Origin: Lapillicoccus jejuensis
GTDB taxonomy: Bacteria; Actinomycetota; Actinomycetes; Actinomycetales; Dermatophilaceae
Direction of reading: 5' to 3'
Length of the DNA stretch: 64,000 nt
Assembly (NCBI RefSeq): GCF_006715055.1
Contig: NZ_VFMN01000001.1
Location: 3,348,001-3,412,000, forward strand
The notes beneath the pieces are model-generated. The model searched no databases and was not told the origin of the DNA. It was given only the letters and a program-made list of their open reading frames with translations. This document shows positions 8,345-16,923 of this stretch, in pieces. The translations under genes were made by a program, and so were the position numbers. Positions within the stretch are counted from its first letter, which is position 1. Every line of letters starts with the position of its first letter.

Positions 8345-9262
8345 TCAGTCGTCGGCGTCGTCGCCGAGCAGGTCCTGGACGCGGTCGAGCTCGGCGAAGG
8401 AGCCGCGCAGCGCACGCTGCGCGGCCTTGTCGGCCGCGCGCGCCTCGGCGCGGGTGTCGAGCAGGGTGTCGCGCTCGGCGCGGGCGGCCTTGAGGTCCGC
8501 CTCCAGGGCCGCGATCCGCTCGTCCAGCGACGTGAGGGCCGCCTCGGCCTGCTCGAGCGCCTGACCTGCGGCCGCCGCCTGGGACGTCGTCTCGCGGGTG
8601 CGCGCGCGGGCCTGCTCGAGCTGCTCGAGGAGTGCCGGGTCCGGTCCCGGCGCCTCACCCTCCTCCTCGTCCTCATCCTCGTCCGGTCGTGGCTCCGGCT
8701 CGGGCGCGTCGTCCCGCTTCTCGCCCCGCAGCACGGTGAGCGCGGGCCGCCGGTTGGGCCGCGGCGCGGCCAGCGCCTCGGAGAGGTCGACGTCGCCGAA
8801 CCCGGCGTAGGACAGCGCCCGGGTCAGCTGCCCCGACGCGACGGCCTGCGCGGCCGACGGCTGGGCCAGGGCGGCGACGTACGTCTCGCGGACCTGCTCG
8901 GCCGTCGCCCCGGTGAGCGACCCCCCGGCCGCCTCGGCGGCGTCGCGGGTGGCGCGCAGCAGCCGGTCGACGAGCCGGGTGCGCTCCCGGCCGAGGTCGC
9001 GCAGCGCGCCGCCGTCCATCGCCTCGGCCGCCGACTGGAGGCGCCCGGCGAGGTCGAGCAGCGCGTCGACCTCGTCGGCGTCCTGACGGACGAGCTGGTT
9101 GACCGCCCAGGCGGCCACGGTCGGCTTGCGGATCGACGCGACGGCCTTGGCCAGCCCCGCGTCGCCGCCGGCCTTGACCTGGGCGGCCAGCGCGGTGCGG
9201 GCCGCGACGAAGTCCTCCGGGGCGGCGCCGTACAGCTGCGTCACCGCGGTGTCGAGGTCCAC
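8345..9262 (-). CDS. Conserved actinobacterial coiled-coil protein of unknown function
   Basis: 305 residues from GTG at 9262. Residues ~1-140 are helical and Ala-rich (FVAARTALAAQVKAGGDAGL; KPTVAAWAVNQLVRQ). A very acidic linker (EPRPDEDEDEEEGEAPG) follows near residue 200. The C-terminal ~90 residues form a coiled coil (LEQLEQARARTRETTSQAAA, then ALTSLDERIAALEADLKAAR). I recognise this architecture in actinobacterial hypothetical proteins but know no function. The start is set by CACGAT-N6-GTG. It has no operon partner. Confidence 0.8.
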   Translation of the reverse strand: MDLDTAVTQLYGAAPEDFVAARTALAAQVKAGGDAGLAKAVASIRKPTVAAWAVNQLVRQDADEVDALLDLAGRLQSAAEAMDGGALRDLGRERTRLVDRLLRATRDAAEAAGGSLTGATAEQVRETYVAALAQPSAAQAVASGQLTRALSYAGFGDVDLSEALAAPRPNRRPALTVLRGEKRDDAPEPEPRPDEDEDEEEGEAPGPDPALLEQLEQARARTRETTSQAAAAGQALEQAEAALTSLDERIAALEADLKAARAERDTLLDTRAEARAADKAAQRALRGSFAELDRVQDLLGDDADD

Positions 9263-9268
9263 CCCGTC

Positions 9269-9274
9269 ATCGTG
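9269..9274 (-). promoter_or_regulatory. Leaderless -10 box CACGAT for the coiled-coil protein
   Basis: Minus-strand CACGAT, six bases, GTG at 9262. Confidence 0.5.
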
Positions 9275-9303
9275 GCACGGGGCGGACCTCGGGTCGCGCC
9301 CGG

Positions 9304-11496
9304 TCAGACGGCCTCGGCGGTGTAGAGCACGGCCTGGTCCGGGTGCAGGCTGGGGGAGGCCAGCCCGACGAGCGCGAGACCCGCGCCGGTGACGACCACG
9401 CCGGCGTACGACGCCCCGTCGCCCTCCGCCTCGCCCCACCACGCCGCCGGTCGCAGCCCGGACGGCGCCCCGCCGGGGAGGACGGGACGGACGCGGTAGC
9501 GGCGCTCGGGGTCGAGCCCGCGGAAGGTGATCCGGGTGACCGGCTGGTGCCGCGGGCTGTCGAGGACGACCTGCGCGAACACGGCGCGCGAGGCGTCGTG
9601 CGCGACGACGCCGTGGACCAGGACCCGGTCGTCGGCCGTGTCCATCCGGACCACCTCGCCGTCGAGCAGCAGGTCGCGGTGGGCCTTGTAGAAGTCGAGC
9701 CACGGACGCAGCTCGGCCAGCTCGGCCTCGGTGGCGCTCGCGAGGTCCCACTCGATGCCGAGGTGGCCGAAGACGGCCGTCGCGGCGCGGAAGTTGAGGT
9801 CGTGGATCCGGCCCGTCGTGTGCGAGCGGCCCGAGGCGATGTGCGAGCCGAGGTACTCCGGCGGCAGGAGCTGGGTCGTCCAGCGCATCATGTGCTGGCG
9901 GTCGTGCGGGTCGATGTTGTCGGAGACCCAGACGCGGTCGGTGCGCTCGAGGACGCCGAGGTCGACGCGCGCGCCGCCGGACGAGCAGGACTCGATCTCC
10001 AGGCCGGGGTGGCCCGCCCGCAGCTCCTCGAGCAGCCGGTAGAACGCCAGCGTCTGCTCGTGGACCGCGGCCCGGCCGCCGTCCAGCTGGTTGCCGGCCT
10101 CGACGAGGTCGCGGTTGTGGTCCCACTTGACGTAGGCGATGTCGTACTCGGTGAGGATCGCGTCCATCTGGTCGCGCACGTGCGCGTAGGCCTCGGGGAC
10201 CGCGAGGTCGAGGACCTGCTGGTGGCGCGACTCGACGGGCCACTCGGGGCGGGCGCTCATGACCCACTCCGGGTGGGCGCGGGCGACGTCGGAGTCGGGG
10301 TTGACCATCTCCGGCTCGAACCACAGCCCGAACTCCATGCCCAGCTCGACGACGCGGTCGATGAGCGGCGCGAGCCCGTCCGGCCAGACGTCCTGGCTCA
10401 CGACCCAGTCGCCGAGGCCGGAGTGGTCGTCGCGGCGCGAGCCGAACCACCCGTCGTCGAGGACGAAGCGCTCGACGCCGAGGGCGGCCGCGCGCTCGGC
10501 GAGGTCCAGCAGGCGCGGCAGGTCGTGGTCGAAGTACACGGCCTCCCAGACGTTGAGCGTCACCGGGCGGGCGGTGTCGACCCGACGCTCCCGGCTGCGC
10601 TGGACGCGGTGGAAGCGGCGGGCGACGTCGTCGAGACCGTGCCCGAAGGCGCCGTACACCCACGGGCCGGCGTACGACGCCCCGGTGCCGAGGCGGACCT
10701 CGCCGCTCAGCAGCAGCTCGCCGCCACCGAGGACGGACTCGCCGGTGAAGGCGCGCTCGGCGTAGTGGGTGTGGTTCCCGCTCCACGCGGTGTGCACGGC
10801 CCAGACGTCCCCGGCCGCGAAGCCGAAGCCGGGCGTGCCGGCGTGCAGCAGGGTCGCGCCGTCGTTGGCCGTGCGGCCGCGGCGGTTCTCGCGCAGGTGC
10901 ATTCCCGAGACGAGGTCGGTGCGCTGGGGGAGGCGCTCGCGGCCCCACCGGCCGGAGAAGTCGAGCAGCTCGGTCGCCTCGGTGGGGATGCGGTACGTGA
11001 CGCACAGGTCGTCGACGGTCAGGCCGGGCTCGCCGGTGTTGGTCAGGGTCGCCCGCTGGCGCAGCACGCCGCTCGGCAGCAGCTCGAGGACGAGCTCGAG
11101 GTCGATCGCGGCGTCGGCGTCGGTGGCGCGGACGACGAGGGTGCCGGGGCCGCCGTCGTACCAGCCCGTCACCGGCGTGCCGTCCACCTCGAGGGAGGTG
11201 ACCCGCAGCCTCGCCGACCACGAGCGTCCGTCGCGCGAGGCGCGCAGCCCGGGGCGACCGGACCAGCCGGTCCAGTGCTCGGGGACGACCGCGACCCGCA
11301 GCGGCACGTCGACGTTGTTCGGGCCGACCATCGGCACCGACGCGGCGACGAGCGCGCCGGCCGACTCCTCGTCGAGGCCGGGCAGCTCGGGACCCCAGTG
11401 CACCATCGCGGGCAGGCGGCCCTCGGTGGCCTCGAGCAGGACGCTCACCCCGGCAGCGCGCAGGTGGACGGTCGGACCGGCGGTGGTCGCGGGCAT
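9304..11496 (-). CDS. Alpha-galactosidase, glycoside hydrolase family 36
   Basis: 730 residues, typical GH36 size. An N-terminal beta-sandwich precedes the catalytic barrel with FVLDDGWFG, GLWFEPEMVNPDSD and the nucleophile in YVKWDHNRDL (Asp459). The substrate-binding ESCSSGGARVDLG and the acid/base in VWVSDNIDPHDRQ (Asp526) follow. It hydrolyses terminal alpha-1,6-galactose from melibiose or raffinose-type sugars. There is no signal peptide, so it is cytosolic. The ATG at 11496 has GAGAGG about 8 bases upstream; a possible -10 TAGGGT lies at 11575-11570. No sugar transporter or regulator is adjacent. Confidence 0.93.
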   Translation of the reverse strand: MPATTAGPTVHLRAAGVSVLLEATEGRLPAMVHWGPELPGLDEESAGALVAASVPMVGPNNVDVPLRVAVVPEHWTGWSGRPGLRASRDGRSWSARLRVTSLEVDGTPVTGWYDGGPGTLVVRATDADAAIDLELVLELLPSGVLRQRATLTNTGEPGLTVDDLCVTYRIPTEATELLDFSGRWGRERLPQRTDLVSGMHLRENRRGRTANDGATLLHAGTPGFGFAAGDVWAVHTAWSGNHTHYAERAFTGESVLGGGELLLSGEVRLGTGASYAGPWVYGAFGHGLDDVARRFHRVQRSRERRVDTARPVTLNVWEAVYFDHDLPRLLDLAERAAALGVERFVLDDGWFGSRRDDHSGLGDWVVSQDVWPDGLAPLIDRVVELGMEFGLWFEPEMVNPDSDVARAHPEWVMSARPEWPVESRHQQVLDLAVPEAYAHVRDQMDAILTEYDIAYVKWDHNRDLVEAGNQLDGGRAAVHEQTLAFYRLLEELRAGHPGLEIESCSSGGARVDLGVLERTDRVWVSDNIDPHDRQHMMRWTTQLLPPEYLGSHIASGRSHTTGRIHDLNFRAATAVFGHLGIEWDLASATEAELAELRPWLDFYKAHRDLLLDGEVVRMDTADDRVLVHGVVAHDASRAVFAQVVLDSPRHQPVTRITFRGLDPERRYRVRPVLPGGAPSGLRPAAWWGEAEGDGASYAGVVVTGAGLALVGLASPSLHPDQAVLYTAEAV

Positions 11497-11599
11497 GCAG
11501 GGGCCTCTCGGGCGAGCGGGAGCGGGGGGCGCGGCGGCACGTCGTACGGGAGCCGGCGTGACCGCGATCACCCTACTCAGGGCGACGCGGGGGGCTGGC

Positions 11600-11605
11600 T
11601 AGGCT
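11600..11605 (+). promoter_or_regulatory. Leaderless -10 box TAGGCT for dapB
   Basis: TAGGCT, six bases, GTG at 11612; the same hexamer precedes lpdA and trpC. Confidence 0.65.
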
Positions 11606-11611
11606 GCCCAC

Positions 11612-12379
11612 GTGACGGACCAGCTGGCGGTGGCGGTGGTCGGGGCCTCGGGCCGGATGGGCTCGCAGGCGTGCGCGGCGGTCGAGGCCGCCGACGGGCT
11701 GCGGCTCGTCGGGCGGTACGACGTGGGCGACGAGCTGGGCGACCTCGGTGGCGCGGACGTCGTCGTCGAGCTCACCGTGCCGGACGCCTCACCGGACAAC
11801 GTCGCGCACTGCGTCGCGCGCGGCGTGCACTGCGTCGTCGGGACCACGGGTTGGACGCCCGAGCGCCTGGCCCGGCTCGAGGAGCGGCTCGCGCAGGCGC
11901 CGTCGGCCCGCACCGGTGGCCCGGTGGGCGTGCTCGTCGCGCCGAACTTCGCCATCGGCGCGATCCTCATGATGCGGTTCGCGCAGACCGCCGCCCGGTT
12001 CTACGAGTCGGTCGAGGTCGTCGAGCTGCACCACCCGCAGAAGGTCGACGCGCCGTCGGGGACGGCGGCGCGGACGGCGTCGCTCGTCGCGGCCGCGCGC
12101 GCCGAGGCCGGGCTCGGCGACGTGCCGGACGCGACGACGAGGGACGAGCTGGGCGCCCGCGGCGCCCTGGTCGACGGCATCCCCGTGCACTCGGTCCGGC
12201 TGCGCGGGCTCGTCGCCCACCAGGAGGTGCTGCTCGGCGGGGTGGGCGAGATGCTGACGATCCGGCACGACTCGTTCGACCGGGAGTCGTTCATGCCTGG
12301 CGTGCTCGCCGGCGTGCGCGGGGTGGCCGACCACCCCGGCCTCACCGTCGGGCTCGAGCACTACCTCGGGCTCGACTGA
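11612..12379 (+). CDS. dapB: 4-hydroxy-tetrahydrodipicolinate reductase
   Basis: 255 residues. The N-terminal Rossmann motif is VVGASGRMGSQ; the catalytic/substrate region contains ELHHPQKVDAPSGTA, with the conserved His-His and Lys. It reduces the DapA product with NAD(P)H in lysine and meso-diaminopimelate synthesis. dapA is 13 kb away at 25009. The GTG start at 11612 is fixed by the leaderless promoter. It converges on the glutathione peroxidase gene with only 12 bp between stops. Confidence 0.96.
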   Translation: MTDQLAVAVVGASGRMGSQACAAVEAADGLRLVGRYDVGDELGDLGGADVVVELTVPDASPDNVAHCVARGVHCVVGTTGWTPERLARLEERLAQAPSARTGGPVGVLVAPNFAIGAILMMRFAQTAARFYESVEVVELHHPQKVDAPSGTAARTASLVAAARAEAGLGDVPDATTRDELGARGALVDGIPVHSVRLRGLVAHQEVLLGGVGEMLTIRHDSFDRESFMPGVLAGVRGVADHPGLTVGLEHYLGLD

Positions 12380-12391
12380 GCCGGCCCGGCG

Positions 12392-12874
12392 TCAGGAGGC
12401 GAGGGCCTTCTCGATGTCGCCGGTCAGCTTCTCCGGCTTGGTCGTGGGGGCGTAGCGGTCGACGACCTGGCCGTCCTTGCCGACGAGGAACTTGGTGAAG
12501 TTCCACTTGATCTTGTCGCCGAGCAGGCCGCCCTTCTGCGACCGCAGCCACCGGTAGAGCGGGTGGGCGTCGTCGCCGTTGACCTCGATCTTGGAGAACA
12601 GCGGGAAGTCGACACCGAAGTTCTTCTGGCAGAAGCCGGCGATCTCCTCGTCGCTGCCCGGCTCCTGGTTCCCGAACTGGTCGCAGGGGAACCCGAGCAC
12701 GGTGAAGCCGTGGTCCTTGAACCGGTCGTGCAGCGCCTGCAGGCCCTCGTACTGCGGCGTGAACCCGCACTGCGACGCGGTGTTGACGACGAGGACGACC
12801 TCGCCCTCGTAGCGGGACAGGTCGACGTCCTGGCCGTCGATGCTGCGGGCGGTGAAGTCGGCGATGCTCGTCAT
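12392..12874 (-). CDS. Glutathione peroxidase family protein (cysteine type)
   Basis: 160 residues. The active site is NTASQCGFTPQYEGL with Cys36 in place of selenocysteine; the Gln (FPCDQFGNQEPG) and Trp-Asn (WNFTKFLVGKDG) of the catalytic tetrad are present. Bacterial Cys-type members are generally thioredoxin-dependent peroxidases for hydroperoxides. The start at ATG 12874 is set by CAGGAT-N6-ATG; an upstream in-frame extension to 12988 is not supported. Confidence 0.93.
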   Translation of the reverse strand: MTSIADFTARSIDGQDVDLSRYEGEVVLVVNTASQCGFTPQYEGLQALHDRFKDHGFTVLGFPCDQFGNQEPGSDEEIAGFCQKNFGVDFPLFSKIEVNGDDAHPLYRWLRSQKGGLLGDKIKWNFTKFLVGKDGQVVDRYAPTTKPEKLTGDIEKALAS

Positions 12875-12880
12875 GGGTCC

Positions 12881-12886
12881 ATCCTG
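12881..12886 (-). promoter_or_regulatory. Leaderless -10 box CAGGAT for glutathione peroxidase
   Basis: Minus-strand CAGGAT, six bases, ATG at 12874. Confidence 0.5.
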
Positions 12887-12969
12887 TCGGGTCGTGCGCG
12901 ACGCCGCGGCGGCGCCCTCGTGGGGGTCGCCTGCTTTTCGGCGCCGGTGGCGTCCACGGATGGCCGGAC

Positions 12970-13009
12970 GTCCGCACGATCGAGGCACCGGTGCCTCGAT
13001 GGTGCGGAC
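12970..13009 (-). terminator. Hairpin terminator after azlD
   Basis: Twenty-bp arms with one mismatch (12970-12989 and 12990-13009), seven bp beyond the azlD stop. It lies between the azlCD operon and the glutathione peroxidase promoter on the same strand. Confidence 0.7.
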
Positions 13010-13016
13010 GCAGGGG

Positions 13017-13331
13017 TCAGGCGGCCCAGCCGGCGTGGCGCAGCAGCGCCGCGGTGAGCGCGGCGAGCACGACGACCACGACGAACGGCGCGCGCAGCAG
13101 CAGCGCGACGGCAGCCACGGCGAGCCCCGCCGCGCGGGCGTCGAGGACGAGCCGCTGGTCGGCGACCACGGTCTGCACGACGACCAGCGCGGCCAGGAGC
13201 GCGACCGGCAGCAGCCCGGTGACCCGACGCACCCGAGGCCCCTCCAGCCAGCGTGCGGGGACCAGGTGCCCGGCCAGCTTGAGCAGGTAGGCCGCGACGC
13301 ACGCCGCCAGCACGGGGACCCAGGTGCTCAC
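13017..13331 (-). CDS. azlD: AzlD family branched-chain amino acid exporter small subunit
   Basis: 104 residues from GTG at 13331, with four predicted membrane helices (STWVPVLAACVAAYLLKLAG at the start; LLPVALLAALVVVQTVV; later helices around LAVAAVALLLRAPFVVVVVL). It matches the AzlD/YgaH family, which pairs with AzlC to export valine or related amino acids. The start overlaps the azlC stop (GTGA), indicating coupled translation. Confidence 0.9.
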   Translation of the reverse strand: MSTWVPVLAACVAAYLLKLAGHLVPARWLEGPRVRRVTGLLPVALLAALVVVQTVVADQRLVLDARAAGLAVAAVALLLRAPFVVVVVLAALTAALLRHAGWAA

Positions 13332-14068
13332 GCCGTCCCCTCCGGCTCGTCCCCGACCGGACCGGCGCCCGTACGGCGCCCCCACCACCCGACCGCGACC
13401 GCGGCGAGCGCGGCGACGAGGACCGGCACGCCCGGCGGGGTCACCGGCGACAGCAGGGCCGCGACGACCGCCGCCGCGACCCCCGTCGCGGCGGCCTCGC
13501 GCGAGCGCAGCCGCGGCCACAGCAGCGCGAGGAAGGCGGCCGCGGCGGCGGCGTCGAACCCGTACGTGCGGGGGTCGCCGAGCGCGTCGCCGAGCACGGC
13601 CCCGAGCAGGGTGGTGAGGTTCCAGCCGAGGAGGACCAGGGCGCCGGTGAGCCAGAACCCGCGTCGCTGGGCCGACGGCTCGCGCTGCCCGACGGCGACG
13701 GCGGTGGACTCGTCGATGGTCAGGTGCGCGGCGAGCAGGACGCGCGGGCCGTGGGCGTGCAGCAGCCGGGCCACCTGCAGCCCGTAGAGGCCGTTGCGGA
13801 CCCCGAGCAGCGAGCTGGTCGCGACCGCCGCGACCCCGCTGCCGCCCGCGCCGACGATGCCGGCGAAGGCGAACTGGGACCCGCCCGAGAAGAGCAGGAG
13901 CGACAGGACGCAGGTCTGCCACACGTCGAGGCCGGAGGCGACCGACAGGGCGCCGAACGAGACGCCGTACGCGCTCGTGGCGAGCCCGACCGACACGGCC
14001 TGCCGGGTCACCGCCCGGCGCGCGGTGCGGGCGGGTGCGTCGTCCCCACCCTCGCTCACGCGCCGCAT
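13328..14068 (-). CDS. azlC: AzlC family branched-chain amino acid exporter large subunit
   Basis: 246 residues from ATG at 14068. It contains the AzlC signature regions SFGALSVASGLDVWQTCVLS, LLFSGGSQFAFAGIVGAGG and SSLLGVRNGLYGLQVARLL, with the conserved TIDEST loop. Six to seven membrane helices. With AzlD it forms an exporter of branched-chain amino acids. The start is uncertain between ATG 14068 and GTG 14059; the first is preferred because it gives the complete basic N-terminus. Transcription diverges from the gene at 14100. Confidence 0.9.
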   Translation of the reverse strand: MRRVSEGGDDAPARTARRAVTRQAVSVGLATSAYGVSFGALSVASGLDVWQTCVLSLLLFSGGSQFAFAGIVGAGGSGVAAVATSSLLGVRNGLYGLQVARLLHAHGPRVLLAAHLTIDESTAVAVGQREPSAQRRGFWLTGALVLLGWNLTTLLGAVLGDALGDPRTYGFDAAAAAAFLALLWPRLRSREAAATGVAAAVVAALLSPVTPPGVPVLVAALAAVAVGWWGRRTGAGPVGDEPEGTA

Positions 14069-14087
14069 GCTGTCACAGCGCGCGTGG

Positions 14088-14093
14088 GAGACT
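14088..14093 (+). promoter_or_regulatory. Leaderless -10 box GAGACT for the DUF6314 gene
   Basis: GAGACT, six bases, GTG at 14100. Confidence 0.5.
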
Positions 14094-14099
14094 GGCGGG

Positions 14100-14534
14100 G
14101 TGACCGAGACCCGGACCCCCCCGACGGACCTGCTGGGGGAGTGGGCCTTCCAGCGTCGCATCGACGACCGCGCGGGCCGCCGCCGCGGCACCGTCCAGGG
14201 GCGGATGCGGCTGCTCGAGCAGCCCGACGGGCGGGTGCTGTGGCAGGAGAAGGGCGAGCTGCGCTGGCCCGGGTCCGACCCCCTGCCCGTGCAGCGGACC
14301 CTGTACGTCGTCCCGCGGGAGGACGACGAGGACGCGTGGATGGTGACCTTCGCCGACGGCCGCGACTTCCACCCGTGGCGACCCGGCGAGGTCGTGGAGC
14401 ACCCGTGCAACGCCGACCTCTACCGCGGGCTGGTCCACCCGCCGACGCCCGGGAGCCGGGGCTGGTCGGTCATGTGGGAGTGCACCGGACCGGACAAGGA
14501 CTACTCGATGACGACGCTGGTCCGGCCCGCCTGA
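14100..14534 (+). CDS. DUF6314 family protein
   Basis: 144 residues, soluble. Features: LLGEWAFQRRIDDRAG near the start, GTVQGRMRLLEQPDGRVLWQ, ADGRDFHPW and the conserved EHPCNADLYRG. These fit a small lipocalin/FABP-like beta-barrel family (DUF6314) of unknown function. The start is set by the leaderless -10. It converges on the lipase gene, with 10 bp between stops. Confidence 0.7.
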   Translation: MTETRTPPTDLLGEWAFQRRIDDRAGRRRGTVQGRMRLLEQPDGRVLWQEKGELRWPGSDPLPVQRTLYVVPREDDEDAWMVTFADGRDFHPWRPGEVVEHPCNADLYRGLVHPPTPGSRGWSVMWECTGPDKDYSMTTLVRPA

Positions 14535-14544
14535 CCGGACGCGG

Positions 14545-15390
14545 TCAGCCGGCCGCCGGCAGGTGCCGGTGGACGAACCCGAGCGCGTCGCCGAGGACCT
14601 CCTCCTTGTTGGTCTCGTTGAGGATCTCGTGGCGGGCGCCCGGGTACGACCTCTGCTCGGCCCGGTCGCCGGCCAGGTGCTGCCAGCCGCCGCGGGACGG
14701 CTCGATCGGCACCAGCTGGTCGTCCTCGCCGTGGAGCCACAGCACCGGGACGGCATCGACGCGTCCGGCGTCGGTGATGAGGCCGATCTCGCGGTGCAGG
14801 GCCTCGAGGGTGGGTCGCTTGAACGGCCCGTGCCAGACCAGCTCGTCGTCGACGTACGCCTGCCCGACGGCGGCGTCGCGCGAGAGCGTGTCGGGGTCGA
14901 TGGGGACGTCGGGGATCTCGTCGGCGCCGAGCAGCGCCTCGACGGCGTCCCAGCGGCCGATGACCGGACCGGAGAGCACGACGGCGGCCAGCTCGGCGCC
15001 GTACCGCTGGGCGTAGCGCGCCCCGATCATCCCGCCCATCGAGTGGCCGAGCAGGACGACCGGCAGCTGCGGGTGCTCGGCGCGGGCCCGCTCGAAGAGC
15101 AGGTGCACGTCGTCGACGACGGGCTCGAAGTCGGCGACCAGGACGCGCTCGCCGTCGCTGCGGCCGTGCCCGAGGTGGTCGAGCCCGTAGACGGCGGCGC
15201 CGTCGGCGACGAGCTTCTCGGCGACCCACTGGTAGCGGCCCACGTGCTCGCCGTAGCCGTGCACGAGCAGGACGACGTACGTCGGGTCGATGCCCTCCCA
15301 CGCCTTGCCGTGCAGCGCGCCGGCGTGGCCGGCCAGCTCGAAGGTCGTCGCGGTGAGGTCGTCGGGAGAGGTCGGGGACGTCGTCGTCAT
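14545..15390 (-). CDS. Alpha/beta hydrolase, monoacylglycerol lipase type
   Basis: 281 residues. The nucleophile elbow is LLGHSMGGMIGARYA; the cap-entry motif is VLLVHGYGEHVGRY. The catalytic Asp lies in LWLHGEDDQLVP and the His in YPGARHEILNE. The lid-less, Hydrolase_4/MGL pattern indicates hydrolysis of monoacylglycerols or lysophospholipids. No signal peptide. The start at ATG 15390 is supported by TAGGGT-N6-ATG. Confidence 0.9.
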   Translation of the reverse strand: MTTTSPTSPDDLTATTFELAGHAGALHGKAWEGIDPTYVVLLVHGYGEHVGRYQWVAEKLVADGAAVYGLDHLGHGRSDGERVLVADFEPVVDDVHLLFERARAEHPQLPVVLLGHSMGGMIGARYAQRYGAELAAVVLSGPVIGRWDAVEALLGADEIPDVPIDPDTLSRDAAVGQAYVDDELVWHGPFKRPTLEALHREIGLITDAGRVDAVPVLWLHGEDDQLVPIEPSRGGWQHLAGDRAEQRSYPGARHEILNETNKEEVLGDALGFVHRHLPAAG

Positions 15391-15396
15391 GGCGTC

Positions 15397-15402
15397 ACCC
15401 TA
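15397..15402 (-). promoter_or_regulatory. Leaderless -10 box TAGGGT for the monoacylglycerol lipase
   Basis: Minus-strand TAGGGT, six bases, ATG at 15390. Confidence 0.6.
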
Positions 15403-15468
15403 GACCGGGGGGCCGACAGACCCGGTCGCGTCGTGGAACTCGTTGACGGACAACGGCGTTGGACCCGT

Positions 15469-15762
15469 ATGACGCCCCAGGACGCCACGTCGCCCACCTG
15501 CCCCAAGTGCGCGGCACCGATGCGCTCCTACGAACGCAACCGGGTGCTCGTCGAGCAGTGCACCGGCTGCGGCGGCCTGTTCCTCGACCGCGGCGAGCTC
15601 GAGGCGCTCGTCGCCGCCGAGCAGGCGTGGCACGCCGGTTCGATCCCGGGCGACGCTGGTCGGCACGACGACCGGCCGCGGTACGACGACCGTCGTCACG
15701 ACGACCGGTACCGCCACGGCCGGAAGAAGAACTCGTTCCTCTCCGAGCTGTTCGACGACTGA
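15469..15762 (+). CDS. TFIIB-type zinc-ribbon protein
   Basis: 97 residues. Two Cys pairs (CPKC at about 12-15 and CTGCGG at about 34) precede GLFLDRGELEALV, the classic zf-TFIIB (PF13453) pattern. The C-terminal half is rich in Asp, Arg and His (RPRYDDRRHDDRYRHGRKK) and ends in FLSELFDD, a tail seen in this family. Function unknown. The start may be ATG 15469 or the in-frame GTG at 15433; TTGACG at 15443-15448 suggests a promoter close by but no clear -10 follows. Confidence 0.85.
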   Translation: MTPQDATSPTCPKCAAPMRSYERNRVLVEQCTGCGGLFLDRGELEALVAAEQAWHAGSIPGDAGRHDDRPRYDDRRHDDRYRHGRKKNSFLSELFDD

Positions 15763-15775
15763 CGCCCCGTCCGGC

Positions 15776-16357
15776 TCAGATGGCCGACGACAGCCGCAGC
15801 TCGCGCAGGACGTCGGTGTCGCTCGGACCGATCACCCGGTCGCGGAACGCCCCGTCCGGCTCGAGGCCGGCGGCGGTGAGGAAGCGGCGGACCGCGACGG
15901 CCGGGTCCGGGATCCAGGCCCGCAGCACGGTCGCGCCGGCTCCCCGGGCGGTGTCGACGGCCGCGTTGACCAGCCGCGACCCGTGGCCCTGCTCGCGGGC
16001 GCCGGGGTGCACGCCGAGGACGAGCAGCTCGGCGTCGTCGGAGCCCGCGTCGGGGTCCTCGCCGGGTCCGACGGCGGCCATCCCGACGACCTGCTCGCCC
16101 GCGCAGGCGACGAGCAGCCGGTGCCGCGCGCTCGGGGGGTGCTCCAGCGACTCGCGCCACACCCGCGCGAAGGCTGGGGGCTGGAGGTCCCCGAGGGCCT
16201 CCGGTGGCAGCAGGGCGCCGTACGTCTGCACCCACACCGCGGCCTGGACCACCCCGACGGCCGGCGCGTCGGCCGGGCGGGCGAGCCGCACGCTCGCGTC
16301 GGCGACCGGTCCGCTCCCGTGAGCGTGGCCGTGCGGGTGGTCGTGGTCGGCGTTCAC
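15776..16357 (-). CDS. GNAT family N-acetyltransferase with His-rich N-terminus
   Basis: 193 residues from GTG at 16357. The first 12 residues are HDHPHGHAHG-like and could bind metal. The GNAT core follows: VRLARPADAPAV at the first strand, ELLVLGVHPGAREQGHGSRLV as the acetyl-CoA loop, and VRRFLTAAGLEPDGAFRDRV as motif B. The substrate is unknown. It diverges from the lipoprotein gene. Six bases before the start is TTGGAT, a weak -10-like hexamer in the leaderless position. Confidence 0.85.
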   Translation of the reverse strand: MNADHDHPHGHAHGSGPVADASVRLARPADAPAVGVVQAAVWVQTYGALLPPEALGDLQPPAFARVWRESLEHPPSARHRLLVACAGEQVVGMAAVGPGEDPDAGSDDAELLVLGVHPGAREQGHGSRLVNAAVDTARGAGATVLRAWIPDPAVAVRRFLTAAGLEPDGAFRDRVIGPSDTDVLRELRLSSAI

Positions 16358-16392
16358 CGTGCCATCCAAGCACCGCGTGGTGGGATGGCCGG

Positions 16393-16887
16393 GTGAGCCC
16401 CGTCCTCCCGCTCCTGCGCACGGCCCGCCTCGGGACCGTCGCCGTCGTGGCCGCCGGAGCCGTGCTGGTGGCCGGGTGCGGCAGCCCCACGCCCGGTGCC
16501 GACTCGCCGCGGGCGGCGGTGACGACGTTCTTCCACGCGCTCGGCGACAAGGACGCGGACGGCGCGTGCGCGGTGGTGTCGACCAACGGCCGACCGCTGG
16601 AGGGGGTCGCCCTCGAGCAGTGCACGCTCGGGTTCCAGAAGGTCCTCGGCAGCCTGTCCGACCAGCAGGACATCGCGGCCCTGAAGAACGCCGTGGTCTC
16701 CGGGGCGAGCGTGAACGGCAACCGGGCCACCGTGCGGCAGTCGCAGATCACCGACCTGCCGGAGGGGTTCGCCACCGACATCGACCTCGTCCAGATCGAC
16801 GGTCGGTGGTACATCGACTCCAAGACCGACCCCACCGGGGACTCGACGACGTCCAGCGGCGGTCCCACCGGCGGTCCCACCGGCTGA
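16393..16887 (+). CDS. Putative lipoprotein of unknown function
   Basis: 164 residues from GTG at 16393. A signal peptide with hydrophobic core VAVVAAGAVLVAGC gives a lipobox LVAGC (Cys about 31). The mature part resembles small NTF2/DUF4878-like lipoproteins (AAVTTFFHALGDKDADGACAV; LVQIDGRWYIDS). The C-terminus is a Gly/Thr/Pro tail with a repeat of GGPT. Lipidation would depend on Lgt, encoded at 57631. TGGGAT lies six bases before the start. Confidence 0.75.
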   Translation: MSPVLPLLRTARLGTVAVVAAGAVLVAGCGSPTPGADSPRAAVTTFFHALGDKDADGACAVVSTNGRPLEGVALEQCTLGFQKVLGSLSDQQDIAALKNAVVSGASVNGNRATVRQSQITDLPEGFATDIDLVQIDGRWYIDSKTDPTGDSTTSSGGPTGGPTG

Positions 16888-16923
16888 GGGCCGCAGCTGG
16901 GCAGACGCACCCGGGCCCCGTCG